Shown: piece after piece, positions 25,501-37,700 of the stretch
Layout: each line of letters starts with the position of its first letter
How positions within the stretch are numbered: the first letter of the stretch is position 1
From: Breviolum minutum Mf 1.05b.01
Taxonomy: Eukaryota > Sar > Dinophyceae > Suessiales > Symbiodiniaceae
Assembly: GCA_000507305.1 (NCBI GenBank)
Contig: DF239119.1
Coordinates: forward strand, 72,696-136,695
DNA length: 64,000 nucleotides
Direction of reading: 5' to 3'
Made by a program: the position numbers and the translations under genes
The notes under the pieces: generated by a model
What the model was told of the DNA's origin: nothing
Database searches by the model: none
Seen by the model: the letters and a program-made list of their open reading frames with translations, nothing else

Positions 25501-28500
25501 AATCTCGCCAGCCTGTAAAACTTGAGGATGTGCTGCTTGTGGCAACTGATACCCCTGGCACATGACGAGTCACTGGCAGTGGTACTCCGGTACTCCCACA
25601 TCATCAGCACGGCTCACATTGAAACAAACATCACTGTAATCTTACACCTGTGAAATTTCACACGGACATACCCAGAAATTCCATATTTGTAGTAAAGTTA
25701 AGTTTATGTCAAAGAGTTATGATCTTTTCCAAAACCATCATTTTGTTTGGTATCAATGCTAAGTTTCGGAGTACATTATCCCAAGTGTTTCTATTTTTTT
25801 CTACCCATCACTCCATACGAATCACCCGTGTCCTGCATGAAAACCACAGGTTGGGCCCGTTGTGCAGCTCCTGGTACCTCCAACAATCGACAAACGAAAA
25901 AAACATGCATGCAACTCATCCAGGTGAGCAATTTCTTCAGGTCTACACCGTTCACCTCAAGCAATTGTTGGAAATGTTTTTTGTTTCTTGTTTTTTTTCA
26001 GTATGGTGACTCATGATTTTTCTCTGGGGGTTGGATGATTTTGGACTATACACTTTCATTTTTTTTCAGATTGAAGTTGTGATTGAGATTCGTTCTCTCG
26101 AAGTTGGGCTGGATATCTCTTTATCAAAACTACTTTGCCAACTTTGTTTGTTCTCAAATGGAATGCCAGTGTTCCACAAACGTTGTCAACGTCAATATCA
26201 TTGAGTACTGTCAGCCACCCTGGGGGACCCTTGTTTTCAAAAAAACATGATCACATAATGACATGACTCTGACATGACACCCGCAGCGTTTCCATAAACA
26301 AATCCCACCTGCTGATACGAAGCCGCTGGTTGAGGAATCAAAATATGTTGTCCATGGACCAAGTGCTGGCGAGCGAGCACGATTTTGCAGAAAACATCAG
26401 GCAAGTTGTCCGAATCTGTGTACTGGGTTTGTTTCAAAGAGAAAACCTGTGGCAAAGCATCCAGCAGTTGTCTAGTTGTCATTTGCATCGATTCTGTCTC
26501 TCTGACTCAGTCAGGCACTCCAAACGGGAAGGGTTGAAAACCACCAGGCAAGAGGCGGAAAATCTGACTGAAAAAACAGACATTTCAAATCAAACAATCA
26601 TGTTCCTATGTTATTGATCTCATTTTGATATCTTTTGATCAACTGGTTATTTCAAATGCAAACATCTTTGTACCATACTCGTCCTGAACTTACAAAGCTT
26701 TCGCCGCGATTTCTCAACAGGAAATCCAGCAAACCCAACTCAGCCTGTGATCTGCATGGTTGCGACGTCATCAGGACATGTCCCTGACAGATGAAGCTAA
26801 CTGTCGCGGCATGATATGGCATGATATGGCATATCATAGCATGATATGGCTCACACCCGGCCCTGAACCTAAAACATGGAAATGGAAGCTGAACAACCAT
26901 CAACAAATGAAGCAATGGCCGAGGACTAGGATGATGATTGTTCAAAATTCAGAAAGTTCATGTGTTGTGTCATGTCAGGCTTCATTCATTTCCAAGTGAT
27001 ACAGTAAGTACAGAGACGTGCTGGTGCAATTTTAAACGAAATGTAATGTAAATTGCAAATATGCAAATCAAAGATGTCCATTTCATTCACAGGGCACATG
27101 GAGGCAACACACGCCCGACCTGTGCAGGCGGAAATGGCACTGCCGTCGCAATTGGTCCTTGGCAGACTGGAACCCTGAAAAAATGATGACTTCCAAAACA
27201 CATTCCTTCCAAATGAACCATTGTCATATCATTTGTTAGCTTTTCGGAATGGATTTTTCTGCAACTACTGTATGTGGCTATCACTTGTCTATCTATCAGT
27301 TGAGGCTGAAAAGGTTGATTTCAAGAAAAATGGCACGGCAATTACAACCGCCGGTCCGGAGTATAAAAGATCAACATGGAACAAAATGGAACTTAACCCA
27401 TGTCCCCCAAATTCAGATTCAACACACCTACAGTGTCCATTCTCTTTTGAATTGAAGCAAGTAGCAGGGTACCAAGAAAAATACTATTTTGATCTGTTTT
27501 GATCGTCTTGGCATGCTTTGGCGTCTGGCCCTGAAAACCAGCATTGAACACATCAATTTCAAAAGCCAAGATGCTCATTGTGTCTACATGGGAGGGACAA
27601 CTACGTTGGCAAACATCGAAATAGGTTTGTTCTGGTTGGCGAACTGGGGTTATCTCTCGTTTGGGAAAAATACTGTGGACGCATCTTCTGTGAACTCTCT
27701 CTCTCTCTCTCTCTCTACAAACAATTGAAGGATCAGAACTGGTCAAGAATCGAGCGTCAAAGAGTCTGATATGGGCCTCATGTGTGAATAAGTGATGTTT
27801 GATGGTGCCTGGACAGGATGAATAATTACACTTTCTGGAATGCAACCATTTTGCCGTGTTTTCAAAGATCACAAAGGTCAGCAAATCACATGGATCATTT
27901 ACATGCTCACATGGATCATGTTGGAATAATACCTAATAAACTCCTGCTTGCTTGTGGCAGGGAAAGGCTGCGTCAGCCCCGTGCATGTGAAAGTATGAAG
28001 CCACGATCTTGACGCCAACTTCAGCAATTGAACATGTCACTTGGTGTGCAGTCAAGCTGCCTGGCAAAGTATCGAAAATTCCAACAGAATAGGGAATATG
28101 GATTCTTGAAGAGTATGTAATACATTCGACCAACCAACGCACATAACTAACTATGTCAACATCTGCAAATGACATGGATATACATGGATGATGTCATTCT
28201 AGCTCGTTTCGTAAATGTCAAACATTCGGGAAGTTACAACAGGGGCAATTCCCTCACAGCCCAACGGAGTCTTTTTGGCTTCGGAAGAGCGGTGGGATGT
28301 GAAGACACCGTCCATGGACCCGTGGCTTTTTAAACATTCCCCGGTACAAAGTCAAAATATGACAACCATAATCAATGACAATCTATGTCATAGCAATCTA
28401 TGATCAATCTAGTTTTTTTTAAAGATAATCTTCTTTGTAACTGCAATTTTGAAGTTAAAATTGTACTCCCCTGGACTTCTCCAAACATGAAGTGACAAGA

Positions 28501-29240
28501 TCCTCACAAAATGACCCGAGTTTCCAACGGGTCGAGTCCCGGACGCATTCCCAAAATATACCAAGGAATTGCTGCCCCATGTCCAGTGGCAAACAACATC
28601 CAATCCAATGTGCTTTCCAAAAACCTTCAAAATTACTTGAAAGTTGTGAGTCCTTCAGTTCTGAGTTGGAAAGGAAACAAAGAGTTCACTTCACAGTGGA
28701 TCACAGGCAGCAATCCCACTCTATTGAAAATAATACAAAAAAGGAGCAAATTTGGCTTCCGAGTTTCGTGTTCAAAGTATGTCTCAACAAATATATTCTC
28801 AATGTCAAGGACAACATCAGTTGAAATATGTCGAAATGATTCAAGATTTGCATTCATATTTCATATTTCCAATAGTAACCATTAAAACATCGCCATCATT
28901 GATCCTTCACGTAGAGAAATATGGAGTTTCTTTGGTGAAACTCCGTGGCGAGCGATCAATATGACATCTGCAAAAACTTCACCTGCAGGCTTTGCCGGGA
29001 TGAGGTTCCATCCATCATAAAGTCTGGACATAAAAAGGAAAGTTCAAAATGGAAGTCGTAGATGAAACTATCGCGCTACTTGTATATCACTGTGTCATAG
29101 CGGCAACGTGTTTGACATTGGAGAAACATCTTTATGATCCTCTGGTGGAGTTCTTCCGGTGAGGGTTTACAGTGCTGGGAACTTGAAGCAGGAAACGGAG
29201 ACTGCGGTACAACACAAGTGTGCATCATTGCATCATCATA
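22502..29240 (-). CDS. Unidentified spliced gene(s), exon-like blocks
   Basis: I do not recognise this gene, and it may be two. Exon-like minus-strand blocks with plausible AG acceptors are: 29240-29150 (SPFPASSSQHCKPSPEELHQ), 28320-28230 (SEAKKTPLGCEGIAPVVTS), 28070-27950 (HQVTCSIAEVGVKIVASYF), 27175-27085 (NCDGSAISACTGRACVAS), 26400-26290 (NLPDVFCKIVLARQHLVHGQ), 25290-25210 (SSASCSACACAVDDNTSG), 24850-24725, 23860-23795 (FEFATAGARGISGGHAKQTS), 23135-23078 (VSIDLLVSGAWSAIYREIQ), 22919-22796 (DDEALLKDSLEAVGPRFFAW) and 22583-22502 (MDAAIRKDVFVLALKQQ). The helical blocks at the 3' end would fit an alpha-solenoid; the Cys-rich ones would fit an extracellular or lectin-like region. It sits between eS4 and Lon in the same direction. 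Reading frames are ambiguous for several blocks, so no function is given. Confidence 0.35.
26808..26848. repeat. Short tandem repeat, ATGATATGGC unit
   Basis: The unit GCATGATATGGCATGATATG is repeated, with degeneration to CATATCATAGCATGATATGG, over about 40 bases, and is partly palindromic. It lies between exon-like blocks of the unidentified gene. Confidence 0.6.
27694..27716. repeat. (CT)n microsatellite
   Basis: About eleven uninterrupted CT dinucleotides in a presumed intron. No coding meaning. Confidence 0.9.
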
Positions 29241-29635
29241 CAAATATAGGCTCAGTAAGTACACAAGTATATGCTTAAACTCCTTGGGATCGCCATTGCG
29301 ATCAATTAAAAACTGCCCTGATGTTTCTATATTTATTATTTCAGAATCCGCAACCCTTATACTGTTTCAACCATGAAGAATCAACAACTTGGAATGCCGG
29401 GATGACTCTCAGAGACTTTTTTTTCTCCGTAGCATTCTGCACGAAGGACGCACCGGTGGTTGATTGATCTTCTCATTTACCTTGGTCTTCAGGCTTGATC
29501 AGATAAAATAGTAGTCAGGTATGGGGAATTGGACCACAAATCCCTGTACAAAACAAATCCACAAAACAAATCCTCCACATCACCAAAAAATAATGACAGA
29601 AGGCCACACCATCAAAGAATGACAGAACTGCGTAA
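29241..29635. other. Spacer downstream of eS4
   Basis: No exon seen. The stretch separates the eS4 stop from the first exon-like block of the next minus-strand gene and probably holds 3' untranslated sequence. No polyadenylation signal of the AATAAA type stands out. Confidence 0.4.
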
Positions 29636-30226
29636 CTACACTTGCTGGGAATTTCCAGCACATGTCACATTTCTATGAGATTCTATGAGTAGATTCCGAC
29701 CGATTTCATCCGAGTTCAACAAGGCAACACACACGTCCGAGATACTCATGCGTGCAGCGCGATCTTCGATGATGCTCAACTTCACTCCATTGCCCTGAAA
29801 TTGCAAATTTGTCCAAGGGAAACGAGTCGGAATTCTTCAATTTACAGAACTCAGTAATCATCACTCGTCATTGTGGGAAAAAAACAATCCCTGTAAACCC
29901 AAAATATGTACATATATTATCATATATTGCATTATGCAAGCAAAACATCTGCTAATGTACTTGGTACTGTAATCCTCATTTCATCTCGTTTTCATAAACT
30001 TTTGATGAGCGAAGAAACACTCATCAAAAAATTATAAGAAATTGCCATCCCAGCACCTCCCTATCTTCACCATGTCATTTGCCCATGCCTTTGGCAAAGA
30101 TATCCATGGCTTGGTTCCCTGCATGGCCAAGCACATTTTGACGCCAAACATACATGGATGCTACTATGAACTAGAAGACTTCACAAACCAATGCTTACCA
30201 CCACCACCGCAACAACAACAACAACC

Positions 30227-30262
<36 letters not shown>

Positions 30263-33200
30263 GCAAATTCAAATGTTTCCAAATATATCAAGATGACAAT
30301 GAACAAGTACATGTGATTTAGCTTCTACCTTGGCTTCATGATATATCTACGAGTCCAGTTTGTATCCGAGTCATCCCCTTCGACTTCCTGACCAATGACG
30401 AAGACATTCTCCAGTCTGGTGTTGAACTGATGCCCAGCGGAGTCCTTCCGTTGACAAAACGGATCCATGCACACTTTGCTTTCTATTTGGATGCCCAGCC
30501 TTCAAATGCATGCTGCAAACATCATATCTTTATTGAACGAAGATCAATGTAATTGAACCAAACATGGATAATGTCAGCATCACTTCACTTCTTTGAAATG
30601 GTTTGTTTAAAAAAACAAAATCCAAACGAAAACGGGAGAAACACCATGAAACAACGACATGTGGCTCCATCTCCACCCAGCATCCAGGCACCTTGATATG
30701 GACAATCTCGAAGGATCCCGGGTGTGGCTCACGCTGCGTGATGGTACCCACACGACCAATGTTGTTACCACCGCTGATCATCACCAAATTGCCCAGCTCC
30801 AATTTCACATAGTCCACAATCTGGTTCGAGGAGTCACCAATGCAAACAACCAAGAATAAACAACAATATCAACAAGCCATAGCAAGCCCCATTTTGACGT
30901 GAAGATATAAATCAATTCAACAAAAATACACCATCAACACATCATCTCATCATCACTGATGGCCTTGCCAGTCTCCAAATCGAGGCGCACCGTGTCGTGT
31001 GCCTTGCATCTGTTAAATCTTTTTCGGATTTGACAACATTGTCAATGTATTTCATTATACTGTACGTTGTTGATATCTATAACATCACCTATGAAAAAAC
31101 TAACCATGAATTTTGTTTAACCCGGAACATCCAGGAAACAAATGTACCAGAGTTCAAATGATGTTTGATTCGCCATGATTTGCCATCTAAGATTGCTGTC
31201 TCAAAGAATCCGCCTGCACATCAGGGTCTGGATATCTCAACGTTCGCCCATCATGCGTCACGGCGTAAGGCGTGCCCTTGGGACCTTCACATCATCTTCG
31301 GATGACTTTTTTTTACCGCTCAGTGGAATAAAGTACTGGAGATTATCAAATGCCTTGCAAAAAAATATTGTTCATCAACTGGATCCGATGTTGTTTACAT
31401 GGCAAAATACTTATTTACCAAGTTTGTCTAAGATACCTTGTTAAAAGTTTTCTCGACTTTTCTCGACACATGTATCACCCACTGTTGCACCTCTCATCAC
31501 GCGTTTCACACGGCAGAGTTTGTAGCTAGCTTCGTCCTGTGCTTTAGGATCCACCAGCGTTCCACAAGCCGAGTTTTTGTTGCAGCGAATGCCATCAACA
31601 AAGATACAACTTCTTACCAACAAAAGCCTCATAAGGTGTGTTGCAATTGCTATATATATATACATATATGTATATACATACATCATGTCATACTTACATT
31701 GTATATCATATACGCATATATCATATAATGTTATGTGTAGTATATTATCATTATGTATCATTTACACATCATAGAGCGCATATAGGCTGAAACACTTCAA
31801 TATCTCGTCTTCATGACTGCTCCACCATCCGCTCCTTAGCCACTTTGTGGAGGACGAAGCGGCCTACACGGTGCATCCACTACATCCATTGCCATCTATG
31901 TAAAGTCGAAAATAGATCGCTATACCAAGCACCAACAAATCTGTAAGCAAATAAGAACCCAGCCTTTTGTGTTGTAGAGCAATCTAAAGTTCTCTTTGGT
32001 CTTTTCAATTTGAACCTCGGGTTCTTTGGTGAGTTGAACGGGATACAAGAGGTGTGGGATGCTGCGAGTTGGAAGGGCCTAAATGAGGCCACCAACGGAT
32101 ACTGGAAAGCAATCTCCAACTACTAGTAGGAACACTGAAGTGGTGACGAGACGGTCAGTACATGTCAAAACATGTTCTTCAGGCTCAAACCTTGAAACCC
32201 CTTATCACAGCCAAAAAGTGGTCGCAAATGATTTTGAGGGAAATTGCGTTTCAGTACCACCCACAACCACAGCTGGGTGATGGGTGTCCAAACCATGTCC
32301 ATAAATCCTGCAGGATAAAACATATCGGCTCGGACCTTTCCGTCCACCTGGCATTGGAAGAAATCAAACTTGGTGAAACACGTTGTTTTTTTCCAAGATA
32401 CATTAAGGACACATACTTTTTCACCCAATTTTGCCAAAAGACTGAGATTACAATGCACTCTTAGCAGCTTAAAATTCTCAGCTTGTGACCTTTGAAGATC
32501 AAAAATAAAAAACACAGTCGCACTCCGCCTTGATGAGCCGCTGCATTACAATCATCTTCACCTGTGGGCTTAAAATGCTTTGAAGCACCAACATGATGTA
32601 TCAATGCATGAAGGTACATCCCCTGCAAAGTTGAACATAGCCTCATAGCTCCTAAAGAGTTCCCATCTTCTAGGGATATGTTTGTTGTCAGGGCTGTAGG
32701 AAATTCAATCTACATGGTTTCATGTCACCTAAGCAACCAAAATCAATTCATTCATAATATTTTTGTAATCTGAGCTGGCACCTCTCTGTAGGTGAGTGCG
32801 TATTTCAAACGCTGTCTAAGCATCACCTCAGCTGCCAACTACACTGAACAAAGCCGCATGATTTACGAGAAAACAGAATCTTGAACCAACAACATCTACC
32901 AACATTTATTTGTTAGCAAATATGTTACGGTCTGACAATGCACCTTTTCTGGAAACCATTCATACTTTGCTTTGCTGAAACAAATAGTGTATCTGTAACC
33001 CTCACATCAACTGCACATGTTTGGATCTCTTCTGCATCAAGTGGCGATGAGAGGCAAACTTTCACCTTATCCAGAGTGACACTGATCAACAAATCCACAA
33101 AAGGGCTGAACATTCAGTTCAACTACGAAATTCACATGCTTTTTTGTGACATTGCAAGTGTTGGCTCTGTTTTCTTTTTCAGATGACTTTTTTGAAAGAA

Positions 33201-33699
33201 ATACCTTTCGCCACCTTACATACTTCCATTGCCACTTGAACCACTGAAGATCACCCAACTAAGAATTTCACGGAGTTTATGAGGTCCTGCAGAGGGCTTT
33301 GGTGCCCAACGTCCACGCAACTTGTCCAGCATCCAATGCTTGGGCGCCTGGTCCACAACGATTTCACCATGTCGAGATGTAAACGCAAAAATGGTCAGGG
33401 TGCCAATGTTGTTTGATGGGAAAAAAATAACCAATTCTGTACTTCTGGCATGATGTGTATGGGAAAGTAGCAGGAGATTTCTTCTAAGACTCTGTTTTTG
33501 TCTGCTTCATGTGGCCTCCTTACGTCAATGCCACATCTGGATGCTACCAAGATGCATACATGCGCTTCAAGTGCTTAATGATACCACGAGCCTGAGTTGG
33601 TGATACACCACAAAAACTGGTGCTTTTCATGTGTTCAAAAGGATCAACATGCGACCAGGCCATTTCTGAAGGACCACAATTGCCAATCCAAGGTGCCAT
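29636..33699 (-). CDS. 40S ribosomal protein eS4
   Basis: This is a structural protein of the small ribosomal subunit that binds rRNA on the subunit body. Fifteen exons join in frame: 33699-33697 (ATG only), 33591-33556 ([12 protein letters not shown]), 33347-33255 ([10 protein letters not shown]), 32826-32782 ([10 protein letters not shown]), 32561-32529 (MIVMQRLIK), 32347-32294 ([17 protein letters not shown]), 32015-31964 ([13 protein letters not shown]), 31863-31835, 31536-31491 ([10 protein letters not shown]), 31284-31214 ([15 protein letters not shown]), 31002-30964 ([11 protein letters not shown]), 30820-30692 ([20 protein letters not shown]), 30444-30388 ([12 protein letters not shown]), 30118-30089 ([10 protein letters not shown]) and 29794-29636 ([14 protein letters not shown]). 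All family blocks are present with correct spacing. Donors are 5 GT, 7 GC and 2 GA. The start exon is inferred from an ATG followed by GC and a matching acceptor. The last exon runs about 37 residues past the usual eS4 end before a stop, so a further intron there is possible. Confidence 0.96.
30209..30266. repeat. (CAA)n microsatellite
   Basis: A run of about 18 CAA-type units with one CCA interruption lies in the eS4 intron between exons 30388 and 30118. The plus-strand poly-Gln frame it creates is not a gene. Confidence 0.95.
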
Positions 33700-33763
33700 G
33701 ATAGAAACCTTGGACTGCACGTCCTTGCAACTCACCGGGGTTTGGTTCTAAGTAAAGCGTCCT

Positions 33764-33774
33764 TTGAGCCAAAA
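33764..33774 (-). promoter_or_regulatory. Relict spliced-leader match upstream of eS4
   Basis: On the minus strand the sequence TTTTGGCTCAA, followed by AGG, matches the 3' part of the dinoflagellate spliced leader (which ends TTTTGGCTCAAG). It lies 64 bases before the inferred eS4 ATG, where trans-splicing should add the leader. Relict leaders at 5' ends are known in dinoflagellate genes that passed through a cDNA stage. An 11-base match has a few percent chance of occurring somewhere in this window, but the position raises its weight. It could also simply be the trans-splice acceptor region. Confidence 0.5.
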
Positions 33775-34789
<1,015 letters not shown>

Positions 34790-34790
<1 letters not shown>

Positions 34791-37700
34791 AAACATCTCC
34801 GTTTCCCAACAAGCGATCACCAATCACCGGACCCTTGATGAGCTGGTCATCCTGGTCCACTTCTTCCGTCTCCTCATCAGCGAAGGCGTCTGCGGTCGAA
34901 GGTATACCGTTTCACAATTTCACCCTGATTTTCCTGGGAGAAGTCTGGATAGAAACCAAGGGAGTCAAGTCACCCCGATACTACTCAAATTTGACATGAG
35001 ATGATGCGAGCTTGGCATGCATAATGGCATTCAACAATGCCTTCGTGATTTTATTGCTGTTGTATACATGGTAAGATAGCGTCAAAAGTCAAAGTCCTAC
35101 TTTTGTTGACATGTTTTGTCTGTTGCAACAAAACCACTTACAGCACATGATAGATGTTGACTCTTCCATTGCACACTGCAATTTATAGATCCCAAAACGG
35201 AGAGAACTCCTCTTCACCTTTGGGAGAGCTTTCACCTGGCGTATCAATCTGACTCCAAGCGTTGTTTCTTGTGACCACTTAAAAAATCTGCAGAAAAATG
35301 GGGATCAATCCAAGCTCACCCCCCCCACAGTACCTTCAGGAGTGTCTTCGCGCGATGCAGCCTAGGTGGCAATTGGTTCATTGTGTGGAGGTAGGTGACT
35401 ATAATATCCTATAATCAACTATATATAATTAATCCTGTATCTATCTTAAACTTAAATTAAAGGTTCAAAGCGAATTCACGGCGCTGTCACTTTCATCTCA
35501 TGCAAATATATGTATGTATATATATATATTCATAGTCAAGTCAAATCTTCTACCTTCCTGTCTCTCGGTGAATGAACCGTCCTGATCTTCACCCACCATC
35601 CTAAAAGACCCTCCAAAGGATGGAACCTTATCTGACCATGACCAACTTTGACAAGCAAAAGAGACACCAAAGTAGAATCGATCATCATAATCATATCACC
35701 ATTTTTGCTATATAATCTATAATAATAATTTCCATCCATCTTTTTGACATCTTTTGGCACCAACCAAATTAACAAACCTGCGATACCTGGCCTGCAATAG
35801 ATCCTCTGCGCTTTCCAGGAGCTCCGAATCTGCCGAGGCCTTGCAGCTCTGCTGAACACCACTGTCAACATGATGTGCTTTGCGGTGGGTTTTCACATAT
35901 CAAGACAAAGGCCCAAAAAGTGAGATTGGAAACTGGAAACCAACATCTGGTGGCTGCTAGCAACATCTTAGCTGCACCTTCTTGGCTGTCAGCATGGTCT
36001 TCTCCAAGTCCTGTCATGTCTCTCGGATGACTCCGGCGTTCGAAACTATGTTGGCAAAGGATGGCAAAGGCGCAAACCACATCTTTGAACACTGTGTTAT
36101 TGTATGTCATTGTCTCAGGAGAGAAACCAAGTACCTATCCATACCTATCCACTGTCCTTGACCGCTTGCTGCAAGTGCCTTGGTCTTGTGGTTCAACCAA
36201 GCAAACTGGGCCAACCGACGAGTCAAGGGCCAATGTTGGTGGATGATGTCCAAATATTCATTGGATTTCATTCAAATGCAATTTTGGTTGTTTCTCTGTG
36301 AATCTTCCATCATTTTTGTTTATCTTCTTCTCATCATATCGGGCAAGTCCATTCATTTTTTCAAACATCCCAACATCTGAGGCTTCAGCTCTGGCTCGTC
36401 CAGGGTTTGCAGCTCCTTCCCATATTGAAAATCCATCAATTCTGCTGTGAAACATCTGGATGGGAAGACATGTTTTGACATGGGTGATCTTAAAAATGAC
36501 ACCGTTTATAGATGTTTATAGTGAAATGAAACCCCAATATCTTGAGACACATCCGTTCGTTGAACAAAAATATGCTGAGAACTCGTGTTGTTTTCTCCAC
36601 AGATTCTCCACATTGCCTGTTTGACATAAGAGAACCATTCTAACTTTCAAAACCAGACCTCCCAACAATCTGTTTCACCTGTGTAATCTGTATAACCATC
36701 AAGCTTCAACTAAAACAATCATCAAGGAAACATCAATCCCTTCAACCTATCGCCATCGTATGACGTCCTCCACGGTGTTCATAGCGTCAATCAATGCAGC
36801 CTGGATCGAGTAAGAAGGTGCTGAGAGTTTCAATGTTAGTCATGTCGTTGCATGCTTCATAGAATCAAAATGAACATTGTGTTTCTTACTCTACTACTGT
36901 TTTTGAACCGGTCTTTTTGGTACAAAAAAAATGAACTTCCTGTGAATGACACTGATGGTCAACACCTTGGAATGGGGTTATTGAATATCTCAAAAAAAAA
37001 AACATTACCTGGATATATCATCCCCTTCCACAACACCACACCCCAACACCCCACAACATGACACCACACAACGAACCTCAGCATCAAGGCGTTTCCAACG
37101 CTTCAGCAATTGCAAAGCTGAAGATAACTGCTCATCCGTGGCACCCATGGACTTGGCGGCATTCACCAGGTCCTGACATAGGTCCAGGTGGACACACTGG
37201 ACACGCCAACCAGTGACATCTTTCATGATATGAACTGAAGAATGTGGTGCAATCAAAGATGCTAACAAGTGAAGAATATATTGCTATCCTGCTATAGTGA
37301 ACTTCACACTGTAGTTTCCTGTCTGGACTCTCTGATGTCTGATTTTTTTGTTTCAATGCCGTGCGGTTGTTGCCATTTTGAGGTCCTGCAAACCTGATTG
37401 ATCCCTTTCGCCATCCTTGCAGTGACTCTTGGGTGGTGAACAATGGGTCAAGCACCCTTGCTTTTCAACAAAAGTGGGTCAAGAAAGTAACGCACATCAC
37501 TCATCATCAAGGTAGCTCAGTTTGTTCTTCCAAGACTTGTCAAATTTTCTGGAACCGCCTGGTTGATCACTGGGTTGGTGCTGCAACTTGTCGACTTTCT
37601 TCAAATTTTAGTCGTTCTGTACCAACCCACCACCATGCTCCTTGCCTCTCCATTTCTTCGAGCTTCATTCTCGAATTCCTGGAGACGGTTTTAGTTAATT

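Noticed and set aside
30042..30296. Plus-strand frame with a poly-Gln tail
   Set aside because: It spans a CAA microsatellite in an eS4 intron and runs antisense over the eS4 exon 30118-30089.
30300..30387. Continuous reading of eS4 past FVIGQ (EVEGDDSD...)
   Set aside because: The family needs GxKPWISLP next, and this is found in a separate exon at 30118-30089 that joins in phase with a GA donor. The continuous reading is intron.
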